A DNA stretch of 64,000 bases from Pseudomonas floridensis (GTDB lineage: Bacteria; Pseudomonadota; Gammaproteobacteria; Pseudomonadales; Pseudomonadaceae). The position numbers and the translations under genes were made by a program. The stretch lies in NCBI RefSeq assembly GCF_002087235.1, contig NZ_MUIO01000040.1:41829-105828 (forward strand), in the 5' to 3' direction. The notes under the pieces are model-generated. The model saw nothing but the letters and a program-made list of their open reading frames with translations. It did no database searches and had not been told where the DNA came from. Below, piece after piece: positions 63,590 through 64,000 of the stretch (the stretch's first letter is position 1; each line of letters starts with the position of its first letter).

Positions 63590-64000
63590 ATGAAGCCCAA
63601 CAGACCCATCACCCGCGCGTTCTGCGTCGAGCTGCAGCAGGAACTGTCCATCGCGGCCGCCCGTCGCGAATACTTTTCCCAGGAGCCGCCGCGCAAGCGC
63701 TTCGAGTTTCTGTGCTCGAACGAAGCCTGTCGGGCCTTGGGGGCGAAGGTAACCGGGGTTCGCTATGACGTGAAGCCGCAGGACAACCCGACTTTCGTCG
63801 CTGCGCACTTTCGCGCCAACTCGCATTACGACCATCACCCGGACTGCGAATGGGTGGATGCGGACGCAGATTTCCCGGCAGATGACGCGGTCGACGCCCA
63901 GGACCCGCAGGCGGCGCTGCGCAAGGCCAAACGCAAGCTGGACGACTACATCGACGTTTTCGATCCGACGATAAAAGAGCCGGGCAAGGAAACGTCTGGA
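63590..64000 (+). CDS. 5' part of an uncharacterised gene, running off the window
   Basis: Open from ATG 63590 (MKPNRPITRAFCVELQQELS; AGGAAGG lies about 12 nt upstream) to the right edge, at least 137 residues. Cysteines and histidines fall in a pattern FLCSNEACRALG...HFRANSHYDHHPDCEW (about residues 43-96), which suggests a zinc-binding module. No family is recognised. A helical, basic segment follows (QAALRKAKRKLDDYIDVFDP). The 3' end lies outside the window. Confidence 0.6.
   Translation, partial: MKPNRPITRAFCVELQQELSIAAARREYFSQEPPRKRFEFLCSNEACRALGAKVTGVRYDVKPQDNPTFVAAHFRANSHYDHHPDCEWVDADADFPADDAVDAQDPQAALRKAKRKLDDYIDVFDPTIKEPGKETSG

Noticed and set aside
1..64000. CRISPR arrays, rRNA, tRNA, integrases, intact IS elements
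   Set aside because: No regular repeat-spacer pattern, no cloverleaf, and no transposase or integrase motifs were seen in the window.

Overview
The window carries a complete type III secretion (hrp/hrc) pathogenicity island of the Pseudomonas syringae species complex, with its conserved effector locus and ordinary chromosomal flanks. The assignment rests on four things: the two ECF/enhancer regulators hrpL and hrpR-hrpS, the canonical gene order hrpK-hrpL-hrpJ...hrcU / hrpV...hrpA / hrpS-hrpR / hrpH-avrE-hopM1-hrpW-hopAA1, a pilin of the P. s. pv. syringae/phaseolicola type, and hrp-box promoters (GGAACC-N15/16-CCACNNA) in front of the expected units. Species or pathovar cannot be fixed from the sequence alone.

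Layout. 1-2500: left flank with the 3' end of an unknown gene, a retropepsin-like protease, a monooxygenase-fold protein and a small lipoprotein. 2629-3324: a frameshifted, decayed reading frame just downstream of hrpK, probably a dead HopB1-like effector. 3398-6308: hrpK and hrpL, transcribed leftward. The 250-bp hrpL-hrpJ gap holds a -24/-12 sigma-54 promoter, a perfect IHF consensus and a divergent hrp box. 6556-17126: hrpJ-hrcV-hrpQ-hrcN-hrpO-hrpP-hrcQa-hrcQb-hrcR-hrcS-hrcT-hrcU, tightly overlapping. 17470-20754: the hrpF-hrpG-hrcC-hrpT-hrpV operon. 20834-24566: hrpA-hrpZ-hrpB-hrcJ-hrpD-hrpE. 24665-26557: hrpR-hrpS. 26558-27633: an AT-rich 1.08-kb stretch with no convincing gene and three similar dyads. 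27634-41016: hrpH, avrE, shcE, hopM1, shcM, hrpW, hopAA1.

41382-64000 is core or accessory chromosome without hrp boxes: a bestrophin-like channel, a SnoaL-like protein, a Tudor-like small protein, a LysR regulator divergent from an SDR-MFS-split transketolase operon, an esterase, flavohemoglobin, a large hybrid histidine kinase, a LysE exporter, an AraC regulator, a DUF1835 protein, a Tat-type periplasmic carbonic anhydrase, an MFS exporter, SodC, an ArsR/alcohol dehydrogenase pair, a PheC-like periplasmic dehydratase and a gene running off the right end.

How it works together. From established knowledge of this system, HrpR/HrpS (lacking receiver domains) activate the sigma-54 promoter of hrpL, and HrpL then transcribes every unit preceded by a hrp box. 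HrpV restrains HrpS and HrpG relieves HrpV. The Hrc proteins form the export apparatus and rings, HrpA the pilus, HrpH remodels peptidoglycan, HrpK, HrpZ and HrpW act at the host interface, and AvrE, HopM1 and HopAA1 are the delivered effectors, with ShcE and ShcM as chaperones. No new defence or secretion system was recognised. The most distinctive items are the decayed effector behind hrpK, the regulatory architecture of the hrpL promoter, an internal hrp-box candidate inside hrpO, a 15-residue repeat tail on HrpH, a repeat-bearing extended HopM1 tail, and the uncharacterised split-transketolase operon.
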